A stretch of 64,000 nucleotides of DNA from positions 1-64,000 of the forward strand of contig CAHJWI010000003.1 of NCBI GenBank assembly GCA_903642225.1, written 5' to 3'. Positions 41,530 to 53,927 of this stretch are shown here, piece after piece. A program made the translations under genes and the position numbers. The notes below the pieces were generated by a model. It was not told the origin of the DNA and did no database searches. It was given only the letters and a program-made list of their open reading frames with translations. The stretch is from Acidobacteriaceae bacterium. GTDB lineage: Bacteria; Acidobacteriota; Terriglobia; Terriglobales; Acidobacteriaceae. Position 1 is the first letter of the stretch, and every line of letters starts with the position of its first letter.

Positions 41530-42796
41530 GCTGCTTCCAGTAATCGACCGCACGCTGTCCCAGCCGTCCATGGTCGGTCGCCCACAGCTCAATCCCCGGC
41601 ACAATCACCCGCACCACAGAATGCGTGACGCACCCCGGCGTGAAATCGACAACGATCGCCTCGCCCAGCCCTGCAGCCTGCAGCCGCCACATTAGGAACC
41701 CCAGATCCTCCTCAAGAGAACTGAACGCATGCGACTCGATGGCGTGCAAAGGCCGGCGGACACGCGACTCGCCAATCGTCCATCTGCCGCGGTTTACGGC
41801 AGAGATGCGTCGTGTGTGCAGCATGAACTCCTCCGCAGGCGCGTCCGTCGGCAAAATGTCCTCGCGCACCCCCTGTATATCGACACAGCGCGACTGGGCA
41901 GCTTCGGTCAACGCACGTCGCAGCGCCACCTCCGCATTCGGATGGCATCCGAAGCCGAGGTGGGCCATCGGAAAATCGAAGACGCTTTCATCGATGACGG
42001 TAGCCACAAACGCCGGCACCCCCACAGCAGATGTGATATCCCGCACAAACGCGCTCAACCCCGCCGCACGAAACAGCTCCATCAGCGCGTTATCGTCCGG
42101 CAACTCCACGCACGGACAATGCTCCAGGTCATCCTGATGCCTGCTCCGGGTCTCGCCCAGCGCCTGCCTCCGCACCTCCGGCAACACGCGCGACCCCAGT
42201 TCGGCAAACGTCCAGCAATCCCGCTCCACCAACTCGCAAAGGGCATGGCACACCGCCTCCAACTGGTTGTTGCCTGAGGCAAGCCCGGTCGTATCGCTAA
42301 TGGCAAAAGGCGAGTCATGGGGAAGCTCGTCCCAGATATAACCCGCGAGCTTCGCAGGCACCCAGCACTGCTCCCCTGAAAACAGATCGGCGCCTCGCAC
42401 CCACGCGCACGTGCTCTCAGCACTGTACCCATCCGTGAGCTCCTGGTTCACCCGCCGGGGATCAAGCGTCCGCGCCTTCCGCGACAGTTCCGCGAACGAT
42501 GCTTCCACATACGGCAGCCTCGTCTTCAGCGCAGTCTGCCGCTCAATCGCCTCCATCAGCGCACCAACCTTCGCATCAATCGCCCGCATGCCCTTGCCGT
42601 TATAGACGGAGATCACATCGGCAGACTGCGGCACAACAGACGTGTAGACAGGAATACCAATCCTGTCCAGACCGGTGATATCGGCAAACCGCGTCACACC
42701 AAGCGATCTGCCGATCTCCTCCAAACGCGCGAAAGTCTCCGAAGCCGCAACGACGCGGTCAAGACCGTCAACCTTCTGACTTAGGTTTTCTGGCAT
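41522..42796 (-). CDS. YcaO-family ATP-dependent peptide backbone modifying enzyme
   Basis: The start at 42796 (MPENLSQKVDG) is preferred; upstream residues to 42874 are unlike the family and overlap the peptide gene further. The 424-residue protein carries the YcaO ATP-binding signatures: NGKGMRAIDAKVGALMEAIER (67-86) and SGNNQLEAVCHALCELVERD (174-193) with the expected Glu residues. FPMAHLGFGCHPNAEVALRRALTEAAQSR follows. YcaO enzymes phosphorylate the amide oxygen to allow attack by a thiol, hydroxyl or sulphide. The adjacent tfuA points to thioamide formation. No E1-like or ocin-ThiF partner is present, which argues against azoline synthesis. Confidence 0.92.
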   Translation of the reverse strand: MPENLSQKVDGLDRVVAASETFARLEEIGRSLGVTRFADITGLDRIGIPVYTSVVPQSADVISVYNGKGMRAIDAKVGALMEAIERQTALKTRLPYVEASFAELSRKARTLDPRRVNQELTDGYSAESTCAWVRGADLFSGEQCWVPAKLAGYIWDELPHDSPFAISDTTGLASGNNQLEAVCHALCELVERDCWTFAELGSRVLPEVRRQALGETRSRHQDDLEHCPCVELPDDNALMELFRAAGLSAFVRDITSAVGVPAFVATVIDESVFDFPMAHLGFGCHPNAEVALRRALTEAAQSRCVDIQGVREDILPTDAPAEEFMLHTRRISAVNRGRWTIGESRVRRPLHAIESHAFSSLEEDLGFLMWRLQAAGLGEAIVVDFTPGCVTHSVVRVIVPGIELWATDHGRLGQRAVDYWKQHA

Positions 42797-43079
42797 TGAC
42801 CTTTCCACCCAGGATACCTCTCCCGCTGAACTGGCCACCGTCACCATGGTCCGGGTCTTCGCCCGCGGCACCAATCTCCTTCAGTATTTTGTTGAGACCG
42901 CGGGACGTTAAATCATCTCCCAGCGAACGGAGAGCCTCTGAATGAGAATGCAAGGATCGCCGTAGAGCCGCTTGCTGTGCGGGATTCAGGGACTCTTCAA
43001 AGTCCGCAAACTTCCGCACAAAGTCGCGGAAGTCCTCCTCATGCAAACCTACCTTCACCAGGAACTCTTCTTTTGTCAT
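42768..43079 (-). CDS. 103-residue candidate precursor peptide for the YcaO/TfuA pair
   Basis: GAGAGGG precedes the ATG by 4 bases. The stop overlaps the ycaO start region by about 29 bases, and the kinase stop lies 21 bases upstream, so all are co-transcribed. The N-terminal 70 residues are charged and helical (EEFLVKVGLHEEDFRDFVRK, NPAQQAALRRSL), leader-like; the C-terminal 30 are Gly-rich and flexible (DPDHGDGGQFSGRGILGGK). There is no Cys and only one Ser (85) before the Lys/Arg-rich end, so heterocycles are unlikely and thioamides possible. I do not recognise the family. It could instead be a small regulator of the kinase or sigma factor. Confidence 0.65.
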   Translation of the reverse strand: MTKEEFLVKVGLHEEDFRDFVRKFADFEESLNPAQQAALRRSLHSHSEALRSLGDDLTSRGLNKILKEIGAAGEDPDHGDGGQFSGRGILGGKVNARKPKSEG

Positions 43080-43100
43080 GACACCCTCTCAGGATGAAAT

Positions 43101-45659
43101 CTACTCAAGATTCATACGCTGCAGCAGTTGCTTGTAGCGCGGCGCAGAGTGGAGCGAACGCAACAGTGGATCCACACTTACAAAGACCAGACCTGGCTCC
43201 CGAATGGCATAGGCAGCCTCCAGTGCATCCATAGCCTTGTTCTTATTCCCGCCCAGATTGTAATAGAGCGCAGTCACAAACAGTGGGGAATCTCCCTTCT
43301 CACGATCGCCTTTCATGGCAACTGAAAACCATCGTGCAGCTTCGGCAGCATGGCCAGTCTGCGCGTACGCAGTACTAAGGGTTCCAGCCCTCAGGTGCTC
43401 GTCACCTTTCTCCACGGCAGTGTGTTGCAGCAGATGTATGGCGTCGTAGGGACGGTTCAATGCAAGGTAGTCTGAAGCAAGCAGGTCAATTGCAGGTTCG
43501 AGGCGGTTAATGCTTTCGAAATGGTCTTGCAAGATGCGAGCCGATAGCTCCTCCCGGTGCCCGCAATACGCAGCCATGGCTCCACTGATGGTGGAAAGCG
43601 GGGAGTCTGGGTTCGCAGCCTGCACGTAACTCAGTTGCCCCTGCGCTTCCACATCACGGCCTTGTGGCGTAAGCAATGCCAGCGCATACCACAGGTGCCC
43701 ATTTGTATAACTGGGGCTCAGCTCGATGGCACGCAGGTAATCGCTTTCCGCCTGCTTCCACTCATAGCTCAATACTGTCCGCGCCAACGCACGGGACGCA
43801 TAAGCCTCCCCCAACATCGGGTCCAGCGCAAGCGCCTGATTGGCAGCCTCCAGCGCGTTCCGCATCATCGGCATCGGGTTCGCAGAACTGTAATGCGCGA
43901 TCAGGTTATAACTGTCCGCCAACCCCGCATACGCAGGGGCGTATTTGGCGTCGGCCGCCAGCGCCTGCTGAAAATCCGTCACCGCCTCCCGCAGCTTCTC
44001 AGGCGTACGCTGCGCCAAACTATACCTGCCCTTTAAGTACGCGTCATACGCCGCTGGAACCGTGGCGTACTGGCGTGCCAGCCTCGCCTTCAGGTCCGGA
44101 TTCAGCCGAATCTTCAGGTGATACGCCACCTCCGTTGAAATCTCGCTCTGCAACTGCGCCAGGTTCGCAATCTGCCCCTCATACGTCTTGCCCCACAGCT
44201 GCGAACCGCTTTCCACATCGATGATCTCTATCGGGATACGTACGCTGTCGCCCTTACTCAAAAACGATCCACTCACCAGTGAACCCACTTGCAGCTGTCG
44301 TCCAAAGTCCACGGGATTGGTGTGCTCGGTGGAGTATCGCTGGGCGATCTCCTCGGCTTTCACCTGCAAGTCAGGCATACTCGCCAGATCGTTGGTCAGC
44401 GCCTGCGTAAAGCCCACGTTCAGGTACTCCAGCCTGCTGTCGCCGCTTTGGTTGCGGAACGGCAACACCGCCAGCGTGGTCGCTTCAACCATCCGAGTAT
44501 GCCGCAACCACATCCACCCTCCCAAACTCGTCAGGCAAACGGCGACAACAGCCGCGACCGCCCACATCCAGCCCTTACGTCCAGGCGGGTTCAACTCCCT
44601 CAGAATGCACTCGAGGTCTGGAAAGCGATCCTGCGGCTTCGCGGCCAGGCACCGCTCCAAAACACGCGTCCAACGCAGCGGCATACTCCTCGCCGGAAGC
44701 TTCACAGCATCGCTGCCTGCCGCAGACTTGCGTTCGTCCCGAACCGGCCGCGAGCCCGTGACCATCTCGCACATCACCACGCCCAGCGCATACTGGTCTG
44801 CCTGCGCCGTCACCCTGCCGGTCAGCCGTTGCTCTGGAGCCATGTACCCGGGCGTCCCCATGCCCTCGCGCTCCTCCAGCTTTCCTGCGGACGCGAGTAC
44901 GTTCAGCGCCATGCCGAAATCTGTAATCACGGCACGCATCGTGCCCGGACCGGAGTTCACCAACATGATGTTCTTCGACTTCAGGTCGCGATGCACAAGC
45001 CCCAGTGAATGCGCACAACTCAGACCGCGCACCAGCTGCTCCACCAACCCGTAAGCGGCTGCGGGCTCGAATGGGCCATTGTGCTTCAGGTACTCGCTCA
45101 GTGTGGGCCCTTCCAGAAACTCCATGCAAAGAAACATCACGGTAGTACCGGGCGCAGCCTCCACCGTATAAAGCTCGTGAATGCGGCACACGTTTTCCTG
45201 TGAAATCGCCCGCGCCTGTTTCACCTCCAGCCTGAACCGCTCCGCTGCTTCTGAAGAACGCACCAGGCCCGGACGAATCGTCTTTAGTGCGACTCGCTCC
45301 TGCACCTGCGAATCCCACGCCTCCCACACCTCGCCCATGCCACCACGAGCTATAAATCGGTGGATCGCGAAGCGCCCGGCGACCACCTCTCCCATTTGGA
45401 ACACTCCGTCTGCGTCCCCGTCGAGGGCCCCATCCGTCGTGCTCACCGACACTGCTCCCATCGAACTCTGTTCGCTTTCAAGCATCGGCTGCGCCATAAA
45501 GCTCCCAGCGTCGTCATGGGCGGCGAGCAGCATCTCTACAGTGCGGCGCAGCTCAGGCGAGCCGTCGCATCGGCGATCAAGCAGCGCCGCGCGCGCCGCG
45601 CATGACAGCGGCAAGGCTGCTTCAAACAGATCCTCAATGGAGTTTCTCTGGGTAACCAT
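43101..45659 (-). CDS. transmembrane Ser/Thr protein kinase with TolB/FlgO-like and TPR sensor region
   Basis: The protein has 852 residues. The kinase domain (about 95-345) has IARGGMGEVWEAWD, VALKTI, HRDLKSKNIML, ITDFGMAL and GTPGYMAPEQ, so all catalytic residues are present. The N-terminal 60 residues (IEDLFEAALPLSCAARAALLDRRC) are the usual Acidobacteria kinase header. One membrane segment (WMWAVAAVVAVCLTSLGGW, about 363) is followed by TLAVLPFRNQSGDSRLEYLNVGFTQALTNDLA, a FlgO/TolB-N-like domain, and about seven TPR units. First gene of an operon with peptide, YcaO, TfuA and ECF sigma genes; it probably senses an envelope signal and phosphorylates the sigma factor or peptide system (inference). 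Confidence 0.9.
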   Translation of the reverse strand: MVTQRNSIEDLFEAALPLSCAARAALLDRRCDGSPELRRTVEMLLAAHDDAGSFMAQPMLESEQSSMGAVSVSTTDGALDGDADGVFQMGEVVAGRFAIHRFIARGGMGEVWEAWDSQVQERVALKTIRPGLVRSSEAAERFRLEVKQARAISQENVCRIHELYTVEAAPGTTVMFLCMEFLEGPTLSEYLKHNGPFEPAAAYGLVEQLVRGLSCAHSLGLVHRDLKSKNIMLVNSGPGTMRAVITDFGMALNVLASAGKLEEREGMGTPGYMAPEQRLTGRVTAQADQYALGVVMCEMVTGSRPVRDERKSAAGSDAVKLPARSMPLRWTRVLERCLAAKPQDRFPDLECILRELNPPGRKGWMWAVAAVVAVCLTSLGGWMWLRHTRMVEATTLAVLPFRNQSGDSRLEYLNVGFTQALTNDLASMPDLQVKAEEIAQRYSTEHTNPVDFGRQLQVGSLVSGSFLSKGDSVRIPIEIIDVESGSQLWGKTYEGQIANLAQLQSEISTEVAYHLKIRLNPDLKARLARQYATVPAAYDAYLKGRYSLAQRTPEKLREAVTDFQQALAADAKYAPAYAGLADSYNLIAHYSSANPMPMMRNALEAANQALALDPMLGEAYASRALARTVLSYEWKQAESDYLRAIELSPSYTNGHLWYALALLTPQGRDVEAQGQLSYVQAANPDSPLSTISGAMAAYCGHREELSARILQDHFESINRLEPAIDLLASDYLALNRPYDAIHLLQHTAVEKGDEHLRAGTLSTAYAQTGHAAEAARWFSVAMKGDREKGDSPLFVTALYYNLGGNKNKAMDALEAAYAIREPGLVFVSVDPLLRSLHSAPRYKQLLQRMNLE

Positions 45660-45912
45660 GGCGATGCCCCGAGTTGCGCGTGACCTATTATCGCCCGCAA
45701 CGGCCGCAATGGTGGCAAAAGTTGGCCATCGGCTACAAAGGCTGCAGACGCACTGGCGCTCCTGCCACCCTGCACACAGCGATCCTTATAGATGAAAGAT
45801 CAGCGCACCAGTCTGCCTGCCGGTTCAATCAAAAGCTCATCAGGCCAACGCTTCGTCACCGGGTCTGCGAAGCAGTAACTCGTTGGCGCACCACACCATC
45901 TTCACCCGAAGA

Positions 45913-46413
45913 TTACTTGTCGTCGGCCGTTGGTCCAAACGTCGCAGGCACCTTTTCGCCCAGCAGCCTCAGATACACCCCGAGCTGAGCCCGATGGTGC
46001 ATCATGTGGTCCAAAAACAATGTGCGGTATGCGTTGTAGCGCGTCGTCTCAAGCACCAGGCTCCCCTGCTTCAGCAGGGCAAACGGCTCGTCGAACACTG
46101 GGTCGGTGGTCGACTTCAAGGTCTCTACCAGGCGCGCAGCCATGGCATCGAACTCCGCTAAAAGCTCGCTCTTCATGCCCATGCGCAAAATCTTGCGCGG
46201 ATCCTCAGGCGTGCCCATGTTGATTGCTGATACGGTCAGATGCAAGAGCGCAAACCCGACAAGTTCGGCGGTATGACCGGCCAGACGCGTCAGGGGCATG
46301 GACTTTTCATGAGGGGCAAAGTCGTTCTTTCCATCCGGCACTTGGTTCAGCACCTTGCGGGTATTTTCAAGTTGCTGTTCCAGCTCAGGCAGCAAGCGTT
46401 CTGCGAGGGTCAT
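45913..46413 (-). CDS. DinB-family protein
   Basis: 166 residues from ATG 46413. It reads LLPELEQQLENTRKVLNQVP, FAPHEKSMPLTRLAGHTAELVGF and LVLETTRYNAYRTLFLDHMMHHRAQLGVYLRLLGEKVPATFGPTADD. These are the three metal-ligand His of DinB/YfiT proteins (HTAEL and HMMHH). Such proteins are often small thiol transferases or have an unknown role. It stands alone, between the kinase operon and katG. A decayed relative is present near 0.5-0.8 kb of this window. Confidence 0.85.
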   Translation of the reverse strand: MTLAERLLPELEQQLENTRKVLNQVPDGKNDFAPHEKSMPLTRLAGHTAELVGFALLHLTVSAINMGTPEDPRKILRMGMKSELLAEFDAMAARLVETLKSTTDPVFDEPFALLKQGSLVLETTRYNAYRTLFLDHMMHHRAQLGVYLRLLGEKVPATFGPTADDK

Positions 46414-46537
46414 GATCAATCCTTTACCCGTTGGCTGCAGGTGACTGTGGCCCTTCCTGTCCAGAACAAGGCCAACCAAATGACCCGGCCAGCCTGAAAA
46501 CTAAGGCTGACCGGACGATGTTTCGACGACGCACACC

Positions 46538-48892
<2,355 letters not shown>

Positions 48893-48985
48893 TCATAAAA
48901 GTCTTGGGTCAAGAGCAAGCCGGCATCGGCACGGCTTCCCTGAACTCCCCAGCTCAAAACTAGCACCTGTCCGGCTATAGTTCAA

Positions 48986-49022
48986 ATACGAAAAGAGCCT
49001 ACTAGGTATAGGCTTTATCTAT
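48986..49022. promoter_or_regulatory. possible OxyR binding site at the oxyR start
   Basis: ATAG (49008-49011), 7 bases, CTAT (49019-49022) fit half of the OxyR consensus exactly. The next boxes at the same 11-base period are ATAC (48986-48989, 3 of 4) and GCCT (48997-49000, poor). The site overlaps the oxyR start codon, which would suit autorepression. The match is partial. Confidence 0.35.
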
Positions 49023-49923
49023 GGAACTCCAGCAGCTTCGATACGTCTGCGCGGTAGCCGATACTGGCAGCTTCAGTCGTGCGGCGGAGCGCTGCCAAAT
49101 CGCCCAGCCATCCCTTTCGCAGCAAATCCTCAAGCTGGAGGAGGACCTGGACGCTAAGCTCTTTGATCGCCTGGGCCGCAGCATCCGCCTCACTGAAGCT
49201 GGCCGCGCCTTCCTGCCCCACGCCCGTTCAGTCCTGCAGAATGTGGAGGCTGCCCGCTCCAGCGTCGCCGTGCAGCAACTGGACGTTCGAGGCAGCGTGG
49301 CGGTCGGTGTCATCCCAACCATTGCACCCTACCGTATGCCGGGGTACACGGCGCGCTTCACAGAAAAGTTTTCCCAGGCCCGGATGCGGATTGTGGAAGA
49401 CATGACCCCGGCCCTGGTAGAGGGATTGCGCGACCAGTCGATCGATCTCGCGATCCTGGCATTGCCGTTGCGGCACAAGGATCTGGAGGTGATTCCGCTT
49501 TGCACAGAGCCGGTATTCGCAGCGCTGCCCAGGGATCACCCACGCGCGGGATCAGACTCACTCTCTTTGAACGACCTGCGCGGAGAGCCCTTTGTCATGC
49601 TGCGAGACGGTCACTGCTTTCGCGACCTGAGCATCGCGGCCTGCAGCAGCGCCAGGATCACTCCCAACATCGCCTTTGAGAGCGGCCAGTTCAGCAGCGT
49701 GCTCGCCATGGTGGGCGCTGGTGTAGGCATCTCCATGGTGCCAGAGATGGCCGTGGATCCAGGCGCTGCTTGCTGCTACACGCGGTTGAGTGATGCGCGT
49801 GCTCGCAGAACTATCGTGCTCGCATCCCTGCGCGGACGGACCTTCAACCTCGTCCAGAACGCCTTCGCCGACGTAGTCACGGCCATGGAACACACTCGAC
49901 GCCACGACCTTTCATCGCCGTAG
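49021..49923 (+). CDS. oxyR: hydrogen-peroxide-sensing LysR-family regulator OxyR
   Basis: The protein has 300 residues. The LysR HTH is LRYVCAVADTGSFSRAAERCQIAQPSLSQQILKLEEDL. The redox centre RDGHCFRDLSIAAC places Cys at 199 and 208, the same numbering as the disulphide-forming pair of E. coli OxyR. It is divergent from katG, its expected target. No ribosome binding site is clear in the short upstream sequence, which is AT-rich. Confidence 0.93.
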   Translation: MELQQLRYVCAVADTGSFSRAAERCQIAQPSLSQQILKLEEDLDAKLFDRLGRSIRLTEAGRAFLPHARSVLQNVEAARSSVAVQQLDVRGSVAVGVIPTIAPYRMPGYTARFTEKFSQARMRIVEDMTPALVEGLRDQSIDLAILALPLRHKDLEVIPLCTEPVFAALPRDHPRAGSDSLSLNDLRGEPFVMLRDGHCFRDLSIAACSSARITPNIAFESGQFSSVLAMVGAGVGISMVPEMAVDPGAACCYTRLSDARARRTIVLASLRGRTFNLVQNAFADVVTAMEHTRRHDLSSP

Positions 49924-50006
49924 CCCTGCAGCAACGACTGAGAACGATGAAAGTAACAGTGCTGACGCTCTGGGCAAACCGTAACTGACCACAGCATCGG
50001 ACGAAC

Positions 50007-52724
50007 CTATGCCGGATCGTAGTTCAAATTCTGGCTCAGCCAGCGCTCCGCTTCCAGCAGCGCCATACCCTTGCGGCCGGCATAATCCTCCACCTGCTCG
50101 CGGTCGATCTTGCCCAGGCTAAAAAATCGGGATTTCGGGTGTGCAAAGTAAAGCCCGCTCACGCTCGACCCAGGCCACATCGCAAACGACTCGGTAAGCT
50201 GCATTCCCGTATTTGTCTCCACATTCAGCAGCTTCCAGATAGTGCCCTTCTCCGTATGGTCCGGGCAGGCCGGATACCCGGGTGCTGGCCGGATGCCACG
50301 ATACTTTTCACTAATAAGGTCTTGGGGTGTAAAGGTCTCCGCGCAGCCGTAGCCCCACTGGTCGCGAACCCGCTTGTGCAGGCATTCGGCAAAAGCCTCA
50401 GCAAGGCGGTCGGCCAGGGCTTCGGCCATGATCGCGTTGTAGTCGTCGTGTTCGGAGCGAAACGCATCGCAGAGGGACTTCAACCCAATGCCGGTAGTAA
50501 CAGCAAACGCACCCACGGAATCGCACAAACCCGTGTAGAGCGGAGCGACGTAATCGGCCAGCGAGCGGCACAGTTCCTTGCCTTCGCGATTCGCCTGCTG
50601 CCGCAGAAAATGCAAACGCGGCAGCATCTCACTTCGCGTGTGGTCCGTGTATAGCTGCACGTCGTCACCAACAGCACTGGCTGAAAAAAAGCCGTAAACG
50701 CCCCGCGCAATAAGCAGATTCTCGCGAATGATGCGGTCGAGCAGCAAATTGCCGTCATGAAAGATCTGTCGGGCCTGCTCACCCTGCATCTCGTCGTCAA
50801 GAATGCGTGGGTAGATCCCGCGCAGCCCCCACGTGTGAAAAAACGGAGACCAGTCGATGTATTCGCGAAGCACGCTCAGGGGAAAGTGATCCAGCACGCG
50901 CACTCCGAAAAACTCAGGCGTGGCCAGGTCTTCCTCGCGCCAATCAATCGGCGTATGGCGCTCGCGTGCGGCCGTTAACGGCACCATACTCTGCTTGGGC
51001 TGAGCGTAGTTCCTGCGGATGCCGTCATACTCGGCCTGGTGCTGCGCCAGAAACGCGTCCTTGCCTTCGTCGCTCAGCAGGCTGGTAGTCACCGGCACAG
51101 CGCGACTGGCGTCAGTAACATGTACAACAGGTGCACTGTAATGCGGAGCAATCTTGATGGCAGTGTGCGCGCGGCTCGTCGTCGCACCACCAATCAGCAG
51201 CGGTATCTTGAAGTGCTGCCGTTCTAACTCCCGGGCAACATGAATCATCTCATCCAGCGACGGTGTAATAAGTCCACTTAGGCCAATAATGCTGGCACTC
51301 TCTAACCTTGCACGCTCCAAAATCTTCTCTGCCGACACCATCACGCCTAAGTCGATCACCTCGTAGTTATTGCATGCCAACACCACGCCAACAATATTCT
51401 TCCCAATGTCATGGACGTCGCCCTTCACCGTAGCAAGAACAATCTTGCCCTGAGCTTTCACCGCCTGACCCGACGCGGCGAGCGCCGCCTTTTCGGCCTC
51501 CATGTACGGTGTCAGATGTGCCACCGCCTTCTTCATCACACGCGCGCTTTTCACCACCTGCGGCAGAAACATTTTCCCGGCACCGAACAGGTCGCCAACC
51601 ACACTCATGCCGTCCATCAGCGGGCCTTCAATGACCAGCAGCGGTCGCCCAAGCTTTACACGGGCCTCCTCCGCATCCTGGTCGATGTAGCTGTCAATTC
51701 CCTTCACCAAAGCATGCGACAGACGTTCTTCGACGGTACCGTTGCGCCACTCCTCGGTCTTCTTCTCCGCAACCTCTGCACCAACGCCCTTCAGGGCTTC
51801 ACCGAACTCAACCAGTCGCTCCGTCGCATCGGGACGGCGATTCAGCAGAACGTCCTCGACCAGCATCTTGAGCCGAGGTTCTATCTCCTCATACACCTCA
51901 AGCATGCCCGCATTCACAATGCCCATGTCCATGCCAGCAACGATCGCATGATAGAGAAACGCGGAGTGCATGGCTTCGCGAACCTTGTTGTTCCCGCGAA
52001 AGCTGAAAGAAATATTCGATACACCGCCACTTACTTTTGCGTGCGGTAAGTGGGCCTTAATCCACCGCGTCGCCTCGATAAAATCGACAGCATAGTTGTT
52101 ATGCTCTTCCATGCCGGTCGCCACAGTCAGCACATTCGGGTCGAAGATAATATCCTCTGCCGGAAAACCTACCTCACCTACCAGGATGCGATAAGCACGC
52201 TCGCAAATACGGATCTTCTCTTCGTAAGTCGCCGCCTGTCCCTGTTCATCAAAGGCCATCACAACAACGGCCGCACCGTACTTCAGCACCGTCCGCGCGT
52301 TCTGGCGAAACTTGTCCTCACCCTCTTTCAGCGAAATTGAGTTGACGATTCCCTTACCCTGCAGGCACTTCAGGCCGGCTTCAATCACCTCCCATTTGCT
52401 TGAGTCAACCATGAACGGAACCTTGGCAACCTCAGGTTCGCTGGCGAGCAACTGCAGATAGCGGGTCATGGCGGCAACGCCGTCAATCATGCCCTCGTCC
52501 ATACATATGTCGATGACATTCGCGCCATTCTCCACCTGCTGACGCGCAACACTTACGGCCTCTTCGTACTTGCCTTCCTTGATCAGCTTCGCAAATTTGG
52601 GCGAGCCGGCCACGTTCGTGCGCTCACCCAGAATCATGTAAACCCCGGGCTGCTGTGTAAAAGGCTGAGAGCCGGAGAGACGCAGCGGCTTCGCCTGCGG
52701 TATGGCTTGCACGGTCTCCGTCAC
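50007..52724 (-). CDS. metH: cobalamin-dependent methionine synthase, folate/B12/activation part
   Basis: The protein has 905 residues. Domain order: pterin-binding ([47 protein letters not shown]), B12-binding cap and Rossmann domain ([21 protein letters not shown] with the Co-ligating His about 438, then [17 protein letters not shown]), and the AdoMet reactivation domain ([40 protein letters not shown]). The homocysteine-binding module is missing and is encoded by the preceding gene, whose stop overlaps this ATG by 4 bases. Together they make one MetH: methyl-THF plus homocysteine to methionine. Confidence 0.95.
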   Translation of the reverse strand: MTETVQAIPQAKPLRLSGSQPFTQQPGVYMILGERTNVAGSPKFAKLIKEGKYEEAVSVARQQVENGANVIDICMDEGMIDGVAAMTRYLQLLASEPEVAKVPFMVDSSKWEVIEAGLKCLQGKGIVNSISLKEGEDKFRQNARTVLKYGAAVVVMAFDEQGQAATYEEKIRICERAYRILVGEVGFPAEDIIFDPNVLTVATGMEEHNNYAVDFIEATRWIKAHLPHAKVSGGVSNISFSFRGNNKVREAMHSAFLYHAIVAGMDMGIVNAGMLEVYEEIEPRLKMLVEDVLLNRRPDATERLVEFGEALKGVGAEVAEKKTEEWRNGTVEERLSHALVKGIDSYIDQDAEEARVKLGRPLLVIEGPLMDGMSVVGDLFGAGKMFLPQVVKSARVMKKAVAHLTPYMEAEKAALAASGQAVKAQGKIVLATVKGDVHDIGKNIVGVVLACNNYEVIDLGVMVSAEKILERARLESASIIGLSGLITPSLDEMIHVARELERQHFKIPLLIGGATTSRAHTAIKIAPHYSAPVVHVTDASRAVPVTTSLLSDEGKDAFLAQHQAEYDGIRRNYAQPKQSMVPLTAARERHTPIDWREEDLATPEFFGVRVLDHFPLSVLREYIDWSPFFHTWGLRGIYPRILDDEMQGEQARQIFHDGNLLLDRIIRENLLIARGVYGFFSASAVGDDVQLYTDHTRSEMLPRLHFLRQQANREGKELCRSLADYVAPLYTGLCDSVGAFAVTTGIGLKSLCDAFRSEHDDYNAIMAEALADRLAEAFAECLHKRVRDQWGYGCAETFTPQDLISEKYRGIRPAPGYPACPDHTEKGTIWKLLNVETNTGMQLTESFAMWPGSSVSGLYFAHPKSRFFSLGKIDREQVEDYAGRKGMALLEAERWLSQNLNYDPA

Positions 52725-53827
52725 GCGGCCATCTCGGCAGGGGAAAAGTCCAGCGAGCGCGGTTCCCTGTCCTTGAGCGCTGTGGCGATCGCCGCAATGT
52801 GGTCCGGCGTGTTGCCGCAGCAGCCGCCGGCGATGTTGATCAGCCCGCCCCCGGCGAACTCGCCAAGGTACCGAGCCATATCCGCCGGACCAAGATCAAA
52901 GCCGGTTTCAGACAGCGGGTTCGGCAAACCGGCATTGGGGTAGCACGACACTGCGACGTTCGCCTTCTGCGACAGCTCACTCAGGAACGGGTACATCAGG
53001 TCCGGGCCAAGCGAGCAGTTCAAACCAACCGACAAAGGCCTGACGTGCTTCACCGCATTCCAGAACGCCTCGGTCGTCTGGGCAGAGATTAGGGTCTCAC
53101 CACCACGACCCACCGCAGCAGAAATCATCACTGGGAGCTCCACACCTTCCGCATCAAACACCTCACGAACGGCGACAAGCGCAGCCTTGGCATTCAGCGA
53201 ATCGAAGATCGTTTCCACCAATAACAGGTCGCTTCCCCCGGCCATCAGCGCACGAATCTGGTGGGCATACGCCTCTTTGACCTGGTCGAAAGTCACCACA
53301 CGAAATCCCGCATCTTCCGCATCCGGCGAGTTCGACAGCGACACCGTCATGGGCCCAATCGCACCGGCAACAAAGCGCTGGCGACCCGTGGCATCGCCCA
53401 CGCGGTCAGCCCAGGTGCGGCACTGCCGCGCTGATTCGTAGTTGATCTCCCATGCAAGATCATTCAAAAACGCATCTTCAAGAATGCCCTGGTAGAAGTC
53501 CGGATTCTTCCGGCCGCCGGTCTCTCGCGGATCGTCGACAAAAAATTCGCTCTGGGTAATCCCCGTCGCACCAAAGGTATTGGTCTCAAGTATGTCCGCA
53601 CCCGCTTCAAGAAAACGGCGGTGAATATCACAAATCATCTCCGGCTGCGTCAGTGAGAATAGATCCCCATTGTTCAGCAGGTCCTTCGTCGACTTACTAA
53701 AACGTTTGCCACGCATGTCCGCCTCGGTCATACCGTAGGTGCGGATGGTGGTGCCCATCGCCCCGTCGATAATGGCGATGCGCTGCCGTAGGATGGCCAA
53801 AAGCGGGTGCGTGTCGTGGCTGGTCAC
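52721..53827 (-). CDS. methionine synthase, homocysteine-binding subunit (split MetH N-terminus)
   Basis: The start is taken at GTG 53827 ([15 protein letters not shown]), where family homology begins; the longer ORF upstream looks non-coding and no ribosome binding site is clear. The 368-residue product has [43 protein letters not shown] and [14 protein letters not shown], so the three zinc-ligand Cys of the Hcy S-methyltransferase fold are present. It matches residues 1-330 of E. coli MetH. The overlapping downstream gene supplies the rest. Confidence 0.93.
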   Translation of the reverse strand: MTSHDTHPLLAILRQRIAIIDGAMGTTIRTYGMTEADMRGKRFSKSTKDLLNNGDLFSLTQPEMICDIHRRFLEAGADILETNTFGATGITQSEFFVDDPRETGGRKNPDFYQGILEDAFLNDLAWEINYESARQCRTWADRVGDATGRQRFVAGAIGPMTVSLSNSPDAEDAGFRVVTFDQVKEAYAHQIRALMAGGSDLLLVETIFDSLNAKAALVAVREVFDAEGVELPVMISAAVGRGGETLISAQTTEAFWNAVKHVRPLSVGLNCSLGPDLMYPFLSELSQKANVAVSCYPNAGLPNPLSETGFDLGPADMARYLGEFAGGGLINIAGGCCGNTPDHIAAIATALKDREPRSLDFSPAEMAA

Positions 53828-53927
53828 ATAGGGTCTGATGAAGCATTCAGGCGCTTCGATTCCCGGCGAAGTTGGGTGGCCACGTTGTTCCGGCCGCCCC
53901 TGGAAACCAACCTCAGTATACGGTGCG

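Noticed and set aside
53828..53927. Cobalamin or SAM riboswitch upstream of the split metH genes
   Set aside because: Only 100 bases separate the metH start from the preceding amidohydrolase stop, and I see no B12-box or SAM-I core there.
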